A DNA stretch of 7,885 bases from Hyphomicrobiales bacterium (GTDB lineage: Bacteria > Pseudomonadota > Alphaproteobacteria > Rhizobiales > Aestuariivirgaceae): positions 1 to 7,885 of the forward strand of contig JACMJT010000360.1 in assembly GCA_014380505.1 (NCBI GenBank), in the 5' to 3' direction. Numbering within the stretch: position 1 is the first letter of the stretch; each line of letters begins with the position of its first letter. The notes below the pieces were generated by a model, which saw nothing but the letters and a program-made list of their open reading frames with translations, was not told the DNA's origin and made no database searches. This document shows positions 1 to 5,093 of this stretch, piece by piece. The position numbers and the translations under genes are program-made.

Positions 1-320
1 ATCGAGCCGCCGTCGTTGAGGTGATGCTGGCCGATAAGAGCAAGATTGACCTGGCCCAGCAGCTTGTCGAGCAATCCCTTCTTGAACTGCTCGCCCGTCA
101 TGGTGGCAAGGGGCCCGAAATGCACATGCCCCGCTGTGGCCACGATCGCATCAAGCTTGCCGGTTTTCTCGAACATGGCGCGGATCGAGGCTTCATCCGC
201 CAAATCCACTTTGACAGTGCCGGTGGAGCGCCCCGCCTTGATGATCTCGTGGCGGTGGCCCAATTCCTTTGCCGCGGCTTTTCCCACCGTACCCTCGGCG
301 CCCACAATGAGAATGCGCAT
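1..320 (-). CDS. Short-chain dehydrogenase/reductase (SDR), N-terminal part; C-terminus lies beyond the window
   Basis: The visible 106 residues start MRILIVGAEGTVGKAAAKEL: a beta strand followed by a glycine-rich GxxGxxG turn that binds the NAD(P) pyrophosphate in the Rossmann fold. Later come VDLADEASIRAMFE (the acidic V-D-L after the third strand) and IVATAGHVHFGPL, equivalent to the NNAG motif of SDRs with TAG retained. The catalytic Tyr-x-x-x-Lys lies beyond the window edge, so activity and substrate cannot be judged. Compact Rossmann proteins like this are often annotated simply as short chain dehydrogenase, about 200 aa. The ATG at 318-320 overlaps the TAA of the upstream trcR gene (TAATG), which fixes the start and implies co-transcription and translational coupling with trcR. 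No separate Shine-Dalgarno site is needed. Substrate unknown. Confidence 0.85.
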   Translation of the reverse strand, partial: MRILIVGAEGTVGKAAAKELGHRHEIIKAGRSTGTVKVDLADEASIRAMFEKTGKLDAIVATAGHVHFGPLATMTGEQFKKGLLDKLLGQVNLALIGQHHLNDGGS

Positions 321-1066
321 TATTCGCCCTCGGCCGGTTGCTTCAGGGTCTTGAGTTTAGCGAAGACAGAGTCCGCGTCATATTCTTTCTCACTCTCCTT
401 CACATCCTGCGCCGTTGTCGCCTGCTCGGCCGCCACGGCTGCGGCGGCGGTCGCCGCCAAATTGGCCGCTGTGCCATAGACTTCGGCGGCAGGAATTAGG
501 GTGCGCGCCGGCGTTGCCTCGGTGGTTTGGCCCTTGCCTGACTTGCGCGCCGCCTTCTGCACGGCAAGATCGAGCTCAAGCTGCGAACACAGGCCCAGCG
601 ACACGGGATCCACCGGCTTGATGGCGGCCGCGTTCCAGTGGCTGCGGTCCTTGATCGCGGCAATGGTCGATTTGGTGGTGCCGACAAGTTTCATGATCGC
701 CGAATCCGGGAACTCCGGGTGATAGCGCAGCAGCCATGCAATGGCGTCCGGGCGGTCGCCACGGCGCGACACCGGTGTATAGCGGGGGCCACCGGTTGAT
801 TTCTGCACCGGGATGTTCACTTTGGATTCGAGAATCTTGAGACGGTATTCGGGATCGGCCTCGCCTTGCTCGATCTCATCGCGGGTGAGCTGGCCGCCGG
901 TCACGGGATCAAGACCCTTGATGCCGGTGGCGACATCGCCATCGGCGATGCCCTTCACTTCAAGTTCATGCAAATTGCAGTAGTCGGCGATCTGCCGGAA
1001 GGTGAGCGCGGTGTTTTCGACGAGCCACACGGCGGTGGCCTTGGGCATCAGCGGTGCGCGGGACAT
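320..1066 (-). CDS. trcR: Cell-cycle transcriptional regulator TrcR (DUF1013 family)
   Basis: The 248-aa protein begins MSRAPLMPKATAVWLVENTA. Seen directly: a first helix-turn-helix-like segment at residues 11-43 (TAVWLVENTALTFRQIADYC, then NLHELEVKGIADGD), a linker rich in charged residues, a second HTH-like segment at about 107-145 (AIAWLLRYHPEFPDSAIMKL, then VGTTKSTIAAIKDRSHWN), and a low-complexity Ala-rich tail from about residue 181 to the end. This matches the alphaproteobacterial DUF1013 family, now usually named TrcR and linked to cell-cycle transcription; that role is family knowledge, not visible here. An in-frame ATG exists at 1111, but the start at 1066 is preferred because AAGGAG lies 10 bases upstream (1077-1082) and family conservation begins at MSRAPLMPKA. 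A hairpin abuts that ribosome-binding site. The stop overlaps the start of the SDR gene, giving a two-gene unit. Confidence 0.9.
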   Translation of the reverse strand: MSRAPLMPKATAVWLVENTALTFRQIADYCNLHELEVKGIADGDVATGIKGLDPVTGGQLTRDEIEQGEADPEYRLKILESKVNIPVQKSTGGPRYTPVSRRGDRPDAIAWLLRYHPEFPDSAIMKLVGTTKSTIAAIKDRSHWNAAAIKPVDPVSLGLCSQLELDLAVQKAARKSGKGQTTEATPARTLIPAAEVYGTAANLAATAAAAVAAEQATTAQDVKESEKEYDADSVFAKLKTLKQPAEGE

Positions 1067-1076
1067 GGTTTCTTCG

Positions 1077-1102
1077 CTCCTTGGGAACCGCCTGGGGTTC
1101 CC
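1077..1102 (-). promoter_or_regulatory. Hairpin directly abutting the trcR Shine-Dalgarno site
   Basis: Read on the minus strand, GGGAACC (1102-1096), a 6-nt loop CCAGGC and GGTTCCC (1089-1083) form a perfect 7-bp stem. It is followed with no gap by AAGGAG (1082-1077) and, 10 bases later, the ATG of trcR. The stem does not sequester the SD itself. It could protect the 5' end, position the ribosome, or act as a protein or RNA binding site. The structure is seen in the sequence; function is inference. Confidence 0.4.
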
Positions 1103-1134
1103 GGCCATCACAACAACATGTTGGGGATGCGGGG

Positions 1135-1163
1135 CTTATAGTTCACGGGCCTCCCCGATGCAA
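1135..1163 (-). promoter_or_regulatory. Candidate promoter of the trcR-SDR unit
   Basis: On the minus strand TTGCAT (1163-1158) and TATAAG (1140-1135) are separated by exactly 17 bases. The -10 matches the sigma-70 consensus in 5 of 6 positions; the -35 matches only the first three. The predicted start is near 1128, giving a leader of about 62 nt that contains the hairpin. It lies in the 110-bp gap between trcR and the lectin-like gene. Confidence 0.4.
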
Positions 1164-1176
1164 TGGTAATAGCGGG

Positions 1177-1824
1177 TTAGTTCTCCACGAAACAGTAGAG
1201 GAAACCGTTGCCGCCCGTGCCCTTGAGCGCATCCAGGCTGCATCCGCCGCGCGAGGGATGGGACGAATTCCAGGATTTGGCGGGAGGCAGATCATTGAGG
1301 CCGATCCGGTCGTGATGTCCCACCATGGCGGCACCCTCGGCACCGCCCATCGTCCAATTGCCACAGGTGCGGTCTTCACCCGCGGGGAATGCCGTGCCGT
1401 CCGGCTGGGAGCCCGTCAGGATATCGTGCATGTTAGGCTTGTCGCCGCGGCCCTTGACGATTTCGCCCGTCTCCGTGAGCCCCGTCTGCTTGGTGATGTT
1501 GTTGCCGTTGTGCAGATCCGCCACATCCATGGCGATCATTTCACCCGTGTGGTTGTGCCATGGCCCCTTGCCGATGCGGTCACGCGCATTGACCGCACCT
1601 TCCCCCTGGGTCGAAAGATAGGCCCGCCATGTCTGACCGCCGGCGCCCGCTGCCTCCGCCAACGCCTGACAATGCTTATCCGCCCCTTCAAGTCCACCGA
1701 GATCGGCGCCGTTTCCAGGGCCTGTGCTGGTAACGAAAAAGCTCATCTTGGCGTGCTGGGCATTTGCCGCAGCCGCCATCAAGGCGATGGCCGTCAAAGT
1801 CGTTAGAGCCAGTTTGGTACCCAT
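1177..1824 (-). CDS. Secreted lectin-like protein (C-type-lectin/DUF1554-like fold)
   Basis: The 215-aa protein has a clear Sec signal peptide: Lys4, a hydrophobic core (LALTTLTAIALMAAAA) and a probable cleavage after Ala-Asn-Ala near residue 22. The mature part starts with FFVTSTGPGNGADLGGL, then GADKHCQALAEAAG and TWRAYLST, followed by RIGKGPWHN, DRTCGNWTMG, KSWNSSHPSRGG and a C-terminal FLYCF. Four mature cysteines (52, 154, 195, 211) fit two disulfides. The GADxHCQxLAxxAGxGxxTWRAYLS pattern recurs in proteobacterial exported proteins annotated as lectin and in DUF1554-type C-type-lectin-like domains; no ligand can be read from sequence. The likely location is the periplasm or outside the cell. 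The ATG at 1824 follows a GGAAGGAAGAG purine tract. Monocistronic context: 110 bp before trcR, 234 bp after the quinone reductase. A weak promoter (TTGATC, 17 bp, TATGCA; 1886-1858) lies upstream. Confidence 0.7.
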   Translation of the reverse strand: MGTKLALTTLTAIALMAAAANAQHAKMSFFVTSTGPGNGADLGGLEGADKHCQALAEAAGAGGQTWRAYLSTQGEGAVNARDRIGKGPWHNHTGEMIAMDVADLHNGNNITKQTGLTETGEIVKGRGDKPNMHDILTGSQPDGTAFPAGEDRTCGNWTMGGAEGAAMVGHHDRIGLNDLPPAKSWNSSHPSRGGCSLDALKGTGGNGFLYCFVEN

Positions 1825-1921
1825 AATCTCTTCCTTCCAATTTTCACCTTCGACCCATGCATATGGCGCAAGACAAGTGTGATCAATTCATAATCAGGTG
1901 AACGGAAAGGCTTCCCACTGC

Positions 1922-2018
1922 TGTCATCCCCGGGCTTGTTCCGGGGACCCATCTCTAAACTCGCATCATGCATCAGTAAGCGGAGGAATGGGTCGCCGGA
2001 ATAAATCCGGCGATGACA
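1922..2018. repeat. Nested palindromic dispersed repeat between the quinone reductase and the lectin-like gene
   Basis: Two 31-base arms (1922-1952 and 1988-2018) are inverted copies matching at 26 of 31 positions, outer ends TGTCATC...ACCCAT. Each arm is itself a hairpin: CCCCGG-gcttgtt-CCGGGG in the left arm and CGCCGG-aataaat-CCGGCG in the right. The central 35 bases are unpaired. Such elements, starting TGTCATCCCCGG, are scattered in many alphaproteobacterial genomes as REP/MITE-like units. No transposase or target-site duplication is visible. The 1825-2058 gap holds nothing else convincing. Confidence 0.75.
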
Positions 2019-2058
2019 AAACAGAGATTACCTAGCATGCACTAAGAACGAACTCGCT

Positions 2059-3042
2059 CTAGCAAAGCAATATTATTTTCCCCACGTGCTCGCTTGATTC
2101 CATCAGCTTGTGGGCGGCGGCGGCTTGCGCCAGCGGGAATGTGCGGTAGATGACCGGCTTGCACCGGCCCGCCGCGAACAGTGGCCAGACCGTCTCTTCA
2201 AGGGCTTTAGCGATCTCTCCTTTCTCGGCAACGCTCCGTGGGCGAAGCGTGGAGCCCGTCAGCGTCAAGCGCTTGAGCATGATGGGCAGAAGGTCAATTT
2301 CAATCTTGGAGCCCTTCTGGAAGGCGATGTTGACGATGCGCCCATACATGGCGGCTACCTTGAAATTGCGCGCCACATAGTCGCCGCCCACCATGTCGAG
2401 GATGACGTTGGCCTCGATCTTGAGGGCTTTCATCGCCTCGACGAAATCCTCGGTACGGTAATTGATGGCGTGATCGGCGCCGAGTTTGCGGCAGGCCTGG
2501 CACTTCTCATCCGTCCCCGCCGTAACGACGACGGTTGATTCCAACGCCTTGGCCAGCATGATCGCCGTGGTGCCGATGCCGCTCGATCCGCCGTGGATGA
2601 GCAGCGTCTCGCCCGCCCGCAGTCCGCCCCGGTCGAACACATTGGTCCATACGGTGAAAAACGTCTCGGGCACTCCCGCCGCTTCTTCCATGGAAAATCC
2701 CGGCGGCACCGGAAGCGCATTGTCTTCGTGGACGAGACAGTATTCGGCATAGCCGCCCCCCGGCACCAGAGCGCAGACATGGTCGCCCACCTCATAGCGG
2801 CGCACGCCGGGGCCAAGGCCGGTGACTTCGCCGGCGATCTCAAGGCCTGGCGTAAGGGGTGCTCCCGGCGGCGGCGGATAGCCCCCTTGCCGTTGCAGGA
2901 TGTCGGGCCGGTTCACCCCCGCTGCCTTCACCCGCACCAGCAGTTGGCCCTGCCCCGGCACGGGAACGGGAAGTTTCACCGGAACCAATACGTCGGGCCC
3001 GCCCGGCTCCCGGATAGCAATTGCGGTCATCGTGGTGGTCAT
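2059..3042 (-). CDS. NAD(P)H:quinone oxidoreductase, zeta-crystallin/PIG3 type
   Basis: The 327-aa protein is a zinc-free medium-chain dehydrogenase/reductase. The N-terminal GroES-like domain includes GVNRPDILQRQGGYPPPPGA (43-62), PGLEIAGEV (65-73) and VGDHVCALVPGGGYAEY (85-101). The Rossmann domain carries the dinucleotide loop HGGSSGIGTTAI (150-161), then LGADHAINY (187-195) and ILDMVGGDY (214-222). The family reduces quinones using NADPH and is cytosolic. Length and motifs match the bacterial PIG3-type subfamily, whose members are near 325 aa. GAGGG lies 6 bases before the ATG at 3042; an in-frame ATG at 3030 is a possible alternative. The gene is divergent from the DUF1192 gene across 70 bp. 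The ligand quinone is unknown. Confidence 0.92.
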   Translation of the reverse strand: MTTTMTAIAIREPGGPDVLVPVKLPVPVPGQGQLLVRVKAAGVNRPDILQRQGGYPPPPGAPLTPGLEIAGEVTGLGPGVRRYEVGDHVCALVPGGGYAEYCLVHEDNALPVPPGFSMEEAAGVPETFFTVWTNVFDRGGLRAGETLLIHGGSSGIGTTAIMLAKALESTVVVTAGTDEKCQACRKLGADHAINYRTEDFVEAMKALKIEANVILDMVGGDYVARNFKVAAMYGRIVNIAFQKGSKIEIDLLPIMLKRLTLTGSTLRPRSVAEKGEIAKALEETVWPLFAAGRCKPVIYRTFPLAQAAAAHKLMESSEHVGKIILLC

Positions 3043-3057
3043 CGAAATCCCTCAAGC

Positions 3058-3085
3058 TTGATATCCCAACGGGCAATGACATAAA
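3058..3085 (+). promoter_or_regulatory. Candidate promoter of the DUF1192 gene
   Basis: TTGATA (3058-3063, 5 of 6 to TTGACA) is followed after 16 bases by CATAAA (3080-3085, 4 of 6 to TATAAT). The predicted start near 3092 leaves a short leader containing the strong AAGGAGG (3101-3107). It sits in the 70-bp divergent spacer shared with the quinone reductase gene. Confidence 0.4.
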
Positions 3086-3112
3086 TGGGCGATAGGCCGC
3101 AAGGAGGCACAT

Positions 3113-3295
3113 ATGGACCCCGACGACCTGCCAAAACCGAAGCCCCGGATCACCGTTGGCGAAAATTTGGAGTTGATGTCGGTCGCTGAATTGGAACAGC
3201 GCGTTGAGGATTTGGAGTCCGAGATTGTCCGCGTGAGGGCCGCCATTGCGTCGAAACGGGCCAGCAAGAGTGCCGCGGACAGCTTTTTCCGCTGA
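3113..3295 (+). CDS. DUF1192 family small protein
   Basis: This 60-residue protein has a perfect AAGGAGG ribosome-binding site 5 bases before its ATG. It begins MDPDDLPKPKPRITVGENLE, a proline-rich acidic/basic lead. Then comes MSVAELEQRVEDLESEIVRV (22-41), a heptad-like helix expected to form a short coiled coil, and a basic tail ending SAADSFFR. This is the pattern of DUF1192, a family of about 60 aa found in alphaproteobacteria, often beside a DUF1465/RcdA gene as here. No biochemical function is known to me; the coiled coil suggests dimerisation or a partner protein. It has no signal peptide or membrane segment. The nearest terminator lies about 150 bp downstream, so read-through into the sRNA region is possible. 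Confidence 0.85.
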   Translation: MDPDDLPKPKPRITVGENLELMSVAELEQRVEDLESEIVRVRAAIASKRASKSAADSFFR

Positions 3296-3330
3296 AATTC
3301 ACGGTCCTTTTGCCTTAACACCCAGCGCCG

Positions 3331-3345
3331 TTAACCATTCGGTAA
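3331..3345 (+). promoter_or_regulatory. CtrA-like binding box
   Basis: TTAACCATTCGGTAA has the two CtrA half-sites TTAA and (G)TAA separated by seven bases: 7 of 8 half-site positions match TTAA-N7-TTAA, and the left half with its flank (TTAACCAT) is the well-preserved form. It overlaps the -35 region of a promoter with a perfect -10, which is where CtrA acts as an activator in Caulobacter. rcdA is itself a CtrA-regulated gene in Caulobacter, and the box lies 255 bp upstream of it. Confidence 0.6.
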
Positions 3346-3360
3346 CGAATTAGGTATAAT
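3331..3360 (+). promoter_or_regulatory. Promoter of the putative sRNA
   Basis: A perfect TATAAT (3355-3360) lies 18 bases after TTAACC (3331-3336), a weak -35 that coincides with the CtrA-like box. The predicted transcription start is close to 3367. A weak -35 covered by an activator site is typical of activator-dependent promoters. Confidence 0.6.
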
Positions 3361-3366
3361 TTTTCA

Positions 3367-3469
3367 AATCGTAATCCAGATGTTCTGGGTTCTCCGAGTG
3401 GCTCCTGTCCACTCTGTTTGACGCCTCCCTGTTAGAACTTGAAGCCGCGCCCCGTGCGCGGCTTTTTTT
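3367..3469 (+). ncRNA. Putative trans-acting small RNA (about 103 nt) upstream of rcdA
   Basis: Between the TATAAT promoter and a strong terminator there is no credible reading frame, but there is ordered secondary structure. Stem 1 (3373-3391) is an 8-bp stem, AATCCAGA with TCTGGGTT, including one G-U pair and a TGT loop. Stem 2 (3396-3414) pairs GAGTGG with CCACTC around a 7-nt loop CTCCTGT. Then comes an apparently single-stranded stretch containing GCCTCCCTG (3423-3431), then the terminator stem. The CTCCT loop and the CCTCCC stretch are complementary to Shine-Dalgarno sequences, the arrangement of many alphaproteobacterial sRNAs that block translation start. I cannot assign it to a named family. 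The alternative is an attenuated leader of rcdA rather than a free-standing sRNA. Confidence 0.6.
3442..3469 (+). terminator. Strong intrinsic terminator
   Basis: AAGCCGCGC (3442-3450), loop CCCGT and GCGCGGCTT (3456-3464) form a perfect 9-bp GC-rich stem running into seven T residues (3463-3469). The T-run exists only in the plus orientation, so it ends transcripts coming from the left: the putative sRNA and any read-through from the DUF1192 gene. Confidence 0.9.
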
Positions 3470-3519
3470 GGCCCCGGTTTTGCTTTGTAGAAAACTGAGA
3501 AAAGAAGCGGCACAGGTTA

Positions 3520-3548
3520 TTGACCGGAAATGAAGCAGGCTCCATGAT
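3520..3548 (+). promoter_or_regulatory. Candidate rcdA promoter downstream of the terminator
   Basis: TTGACC (3520-3525, 5 of 6) and CATGAT (3543-3548, 4 of 6) are spaced by 17 bases. The predicted start near 3555 gives a leader of about 45 nt ending in AAAGGG (3585-3590), 9 bases before the ATG. A promoter is expected here because the strong terminator at 3442-3469 separates rcdA from upstream transcription. Confidence 0.4.
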
Positions 3549-3599
3549 CCGGCGTCCGGTCCGTGCAGTTTTAAGTAAACGAGTAAAGGGTCGCTAAGC

Positions 3600-4121
3600 A
3601 TGTCCGGTTTCGAACACACGGCAACACCCGTCGATTTCCTCGCCAAGTTCACGGCCTCGGAGCAATTCGAGAAAGTGTTCAAGGAGGGCATGGGGCTGGT
3701 TGAAGAGACCGCCAACTATCTGGATGGCCCCGGCCGCCAGGACGCCCGCCTGCTCGACCGCTACGGGGCCGTGGCCTACGCCACCGAAAGCATGCGCCTG
3801 ACCACCAGGCTCATGCAGCTCGCTTCCTGGCTCCTGTTGCAGCGGGCCACCGGGGCTGGCGAAATGACGACTGAGGAATCCCGCAAGGAAAAACACCGGA
3901 TCAGCCTTTCGGACATCGGCAGGGGCCACCCGCTCAACGGCTCCGAACAGCTCCCCGAGGCTCTCAAGGAGCTGGTCGAGCGCTCCCTCAAGCTGCACCT
4001 CCGGGTGCAGAAGCTCGATGTTATGCTGAACGTCCAGGTGAAATCGGAACCCCCCGAACAGAGCCCCATGAACGAGCAGCTTGACCGCATCGCCTCGGCT
4101 TTCAAGGCGGCTCGCGGCTAA
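3600..4121 (+). CDS. rcdA: RcdA, CtrA-degradation adaptor (DUF1465 family)
   Basis: The 173-aa protein has the DUF1465 core: FTASEQFEKVFKEGMGLVEE (17-36), TANYLDGPGR (37-46), and the very conserved YATESMRLTTRLMQLASWLL (60-79), then LLQRA and a helical second half with LPEALKELVERSLKLHLRVQ (118-137). The known Caulobacter RcdA structure is an all-helical dimer; there it works with CpdR and PopA/c-di-GMP to deliver CtrA to the ClpXP protease at the cell pole before replication begins. Length matches the family (about 170-180 aa), with a disordered C-terminal tail (PPEQSPMNEQLDRIASAFKA). No membrane segment or signal. The ATG at 3600 follows AAAGGG with a 9-base spacer. A CtrA-like box upstream (3331-3345) fits the CtrA-RcdA feedback known in Caulobacter, but a terminator lies between. 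The gene is followed at once by a parS site. Confidence 0.85.
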   Translation: MSGFEHTATPVDFLAKFTASEQFEKVFKEGMGLVEETANYLDGPGRQDARLLDRYGAVAYATESMRLTTRLMQLASWLLLQRATGAGEMTTEESRKEKHRISLSDIGRGHPLNGSEQLPEALKELVERSLKLHLRVQKLDVMLNVQVKSEPPEQSPMNEQLDRIASAFKAARG

Positions 4122-4147
4122 AACCGCTTCCTTACTTTCCTAGGAAT

Positions 4148-4163
4148 TGTTTCACGTGAAACA
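4148..4163. promoter_or_regulatory. parS: parS centromere site (ParB-binding)
   Basis: TGTTTCACGTGAAACA is a perfect 16-bp palindrome and an exact match to the conserved bacterial parS consensus TGTTNCACGTGAAACA. ParB nucleates on this site, spreads, and with ParA moves the origin region to the pole; SMC is also loaded here. Almost all chromosomal parS sites lie close to the replication origin, so this window is probably origin-proximal. It is intergenic, 27 bp after the rcdA stop. A smaller palindrome, TTCCTAGGAA (4137-4146), abuts it on the left. Confidence 0.93.
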
Positions 4164-4245
4164 CGGGTAATTGCCCTTTGGTTTCAACGTAGTCAAAGAT
4201 GACAACCGCGTGCTGGCATGGTGTTTTTGCGTGTCAAAAGCGTGT

Positions 4246-4287
4246 GTTTCGGATGCCATTAAATTCGAATTCATGGCATCCAGAAAC
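4246..4287. repeat. 42-bp imperfect palindrome near parS
   Basis: Arms GTTTC (4246-4250) and GGATGCCAT (4251-4259) pair with ATGGCATCC (4273-4281) and GAAAC (4283-4287), leaving a single bulged A. The centre AATTCGAATT (4262-4271) is itself a perfect palindrome, so the structure is symmetric almost throughout. No T-run follows on either strand, so it is not a standard terminator, though it does lie just past the stop of the minus-strand gene at 4303. It could be a protein-binding site, a transcript-stabilising stem or a repeat unit; the sequence does not decide. Confidence 0.6.
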
Positions 4288-4302
4288 GGAGGCCTAGGTT
4301 CG

Positions 4303-4722
4303 TTACATGGCAACGCGGATCATCCCACCCTCGGAGATCCCCGAGCCGTTCACCGGGCGAAGTGTCAGGACGTAGTACGATCTCTGGGGCTTGCCGTCTT
4401 GCCATTCCCACATCAAGACGACCTTCATGTTGCCGGTGTCGCCGTTCATTTCACGGTGCCAAACAACTGTCTGAACGTAGAGTTTAGTAGGCGTCGGCGA
4501 TAGGTCGCACAGCAACGCGTTTTGATGGAAGAGGCTGAGCGCCGCCTCCCCGCCTCTCGTTACAAAGGTTTCAGCGATGTTCTCGGCAACCTGGCGGTCG
4601 GAACAGGCGTACCATTGGCCGGTCGAAAAAACTCCGATGTAGAGTTCGTCATCCGATGCTCCTTCAGCGGGAGCACAGAGAGATACGCAAAGGACAATTA
4701 CCGCCAGCAATTGACGATACAT
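4303..4722 (-). CDS. Hypothetical secreted protein
   Basis: The 139-aa protein is not one I recognise. It begins MYRQLLAVIVLCVSLCAPAE, a typical signal peptide with Arg3 and a hydrophobic core. Cleavage probably follows Ala-Glu-Gly-Ala around residues 19-22. VSLC is a poor lipobox because Leu replaces Gly/Ala/Ser before Cys16, so a lipoprotein is less likely. The mature protein (about 117 aa) has two cysteines (40 in WYACSD, 72 in LLCDLS) that could form one disulfide. Alternating strands such as KLYVQTVVWHR, KVVLMWEW and SYYVLTLRPV suggest a small beta-rich periplasmic domain. GAGG about 4 bases before the ATG serves as the ribosome-binding site. It stands alone, reading towards parS and convergent with rcdA. 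Its bulky-aromatic composition and lack of family suggest a lineage-restricted gene. Confidence 0.7.
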   Translation of the reverse strand: MYRQLLAVIVLCVSLCAPAEGASDDELYIGVFSTGQWYACSDRQVAENIAETFVTRGGEAALSLFHQNALLCDLSPTPTKLYVQTVVWHREMNGDTGNMKVVLMWEWQDGKPQRSYYVLTLRPVNGSGISEGGMIRVAM

Positions 4723-4892
4723 GGGACCTCACGTGGTACATCTCCGCGGATTGTCCTCCCACATTGTTTCGTTTTGATTAATTTTCTTAAAGTGAGCTGG
4801 TTACATCAGGCGCGGTTTTGAGGGGATGGCCCGCAAGGCGGCCTGTTGCGCCGGCCTTTTGCCGGAATAGTATTTCTGATATGGAAATTGTC

Positions 4893-5093
4893 ATGACCAA
4901 GCTGGAACAAATCGAAAAATCCATTGCCGAACTCTCGGCCGAAGACCTTGCCAAGCTGCAGGCCTGGCTGGAAGAGTTCCGCTGGGAAATGTGGGACCGG
5001 CAACTCGAAGCCGATGTAAAGGCGGGCAAGCTGGACAAGCTTGGCGAAGAGGCTTTGGCCCACCATCGCGCTGGCCGTACCCGGCCACTGTGA
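4893..5093 (+). CDS. Antitoxin-like protein of a type II toxin-antitoxin pair
   Basis: The 66-aa protein starts MTKLEQIEKSIAELSAEDLA, an amphipathic helix. Then come KLQAWLEEFRWEMWDRQLEA, a Trp-rich helix, DVKAGKLDKLGEEAL, and the basic tail AHHRAGRTRPL. The pattern EQIE-x6-L-x8-L-x-A-W-x-E-x5-WD-R-Q-x-E-x-D-x-x-x-G-K-L-D-x-L-x-x-EAL-x-x-H-x-x-G-x-T-x-x-L is that of small alphaproteobacterial proteins encoded just before RelE-like toxins. By analogy it should bind and neutralise the toxin and repress the operon. The ATG at 4893 is chosen for GGAA 6 bases before it; an ATG at 4881 adds four residues and has no better site. Its stop TGA (5091-5093) overlaps the toxin GTG as GTGA, the classic coupled arrangement. 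A weak promoter (TTGCGC, 16 bp, TAGTAT near 4846-4873) may drive the pair. Confidence 0.75.
   Translation: MTKLEQIEKSIAELSAEDLAKLQAWLEEFRWEMWDRQLEADVKAGKLDKLGEEALAHHRAGRTRPL

Noticed and set aside
1054..1806. Open frame of 250 codons on the plus strand
   Set aside because: It lies antisense to the lectin-like gene, which has a signal peptide and paired cysteines; the plus-strand translation has no recognisable features.
3571..3586. Second possible CtrA box, TTAAGTAAACGAGTAA, just before rcdA
   Set aside because: The half-sites are spaced by eight rather than seven bases and the right half is GTAA, so it is a poor match.
4246..4287. Palindrome as a bidirectional intrinsic terminator
   Set aside because: No run of T follows the stem on either strand.
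4730..4735. CACGTG before the hypothetical secreted protein (and another at 2083-2088) as extra parS sites
   Set aside because: Only the central 6-7 bases match; the flanking TGTTT/AAACA arms are absent.
4826..4865. GC-rich imperfect stem ending in TTTT before the antitoxin as a terminator
   Set aside because: The stem has mismatches, the T-run is only four long, and no plus-strand gene precedes it closely.
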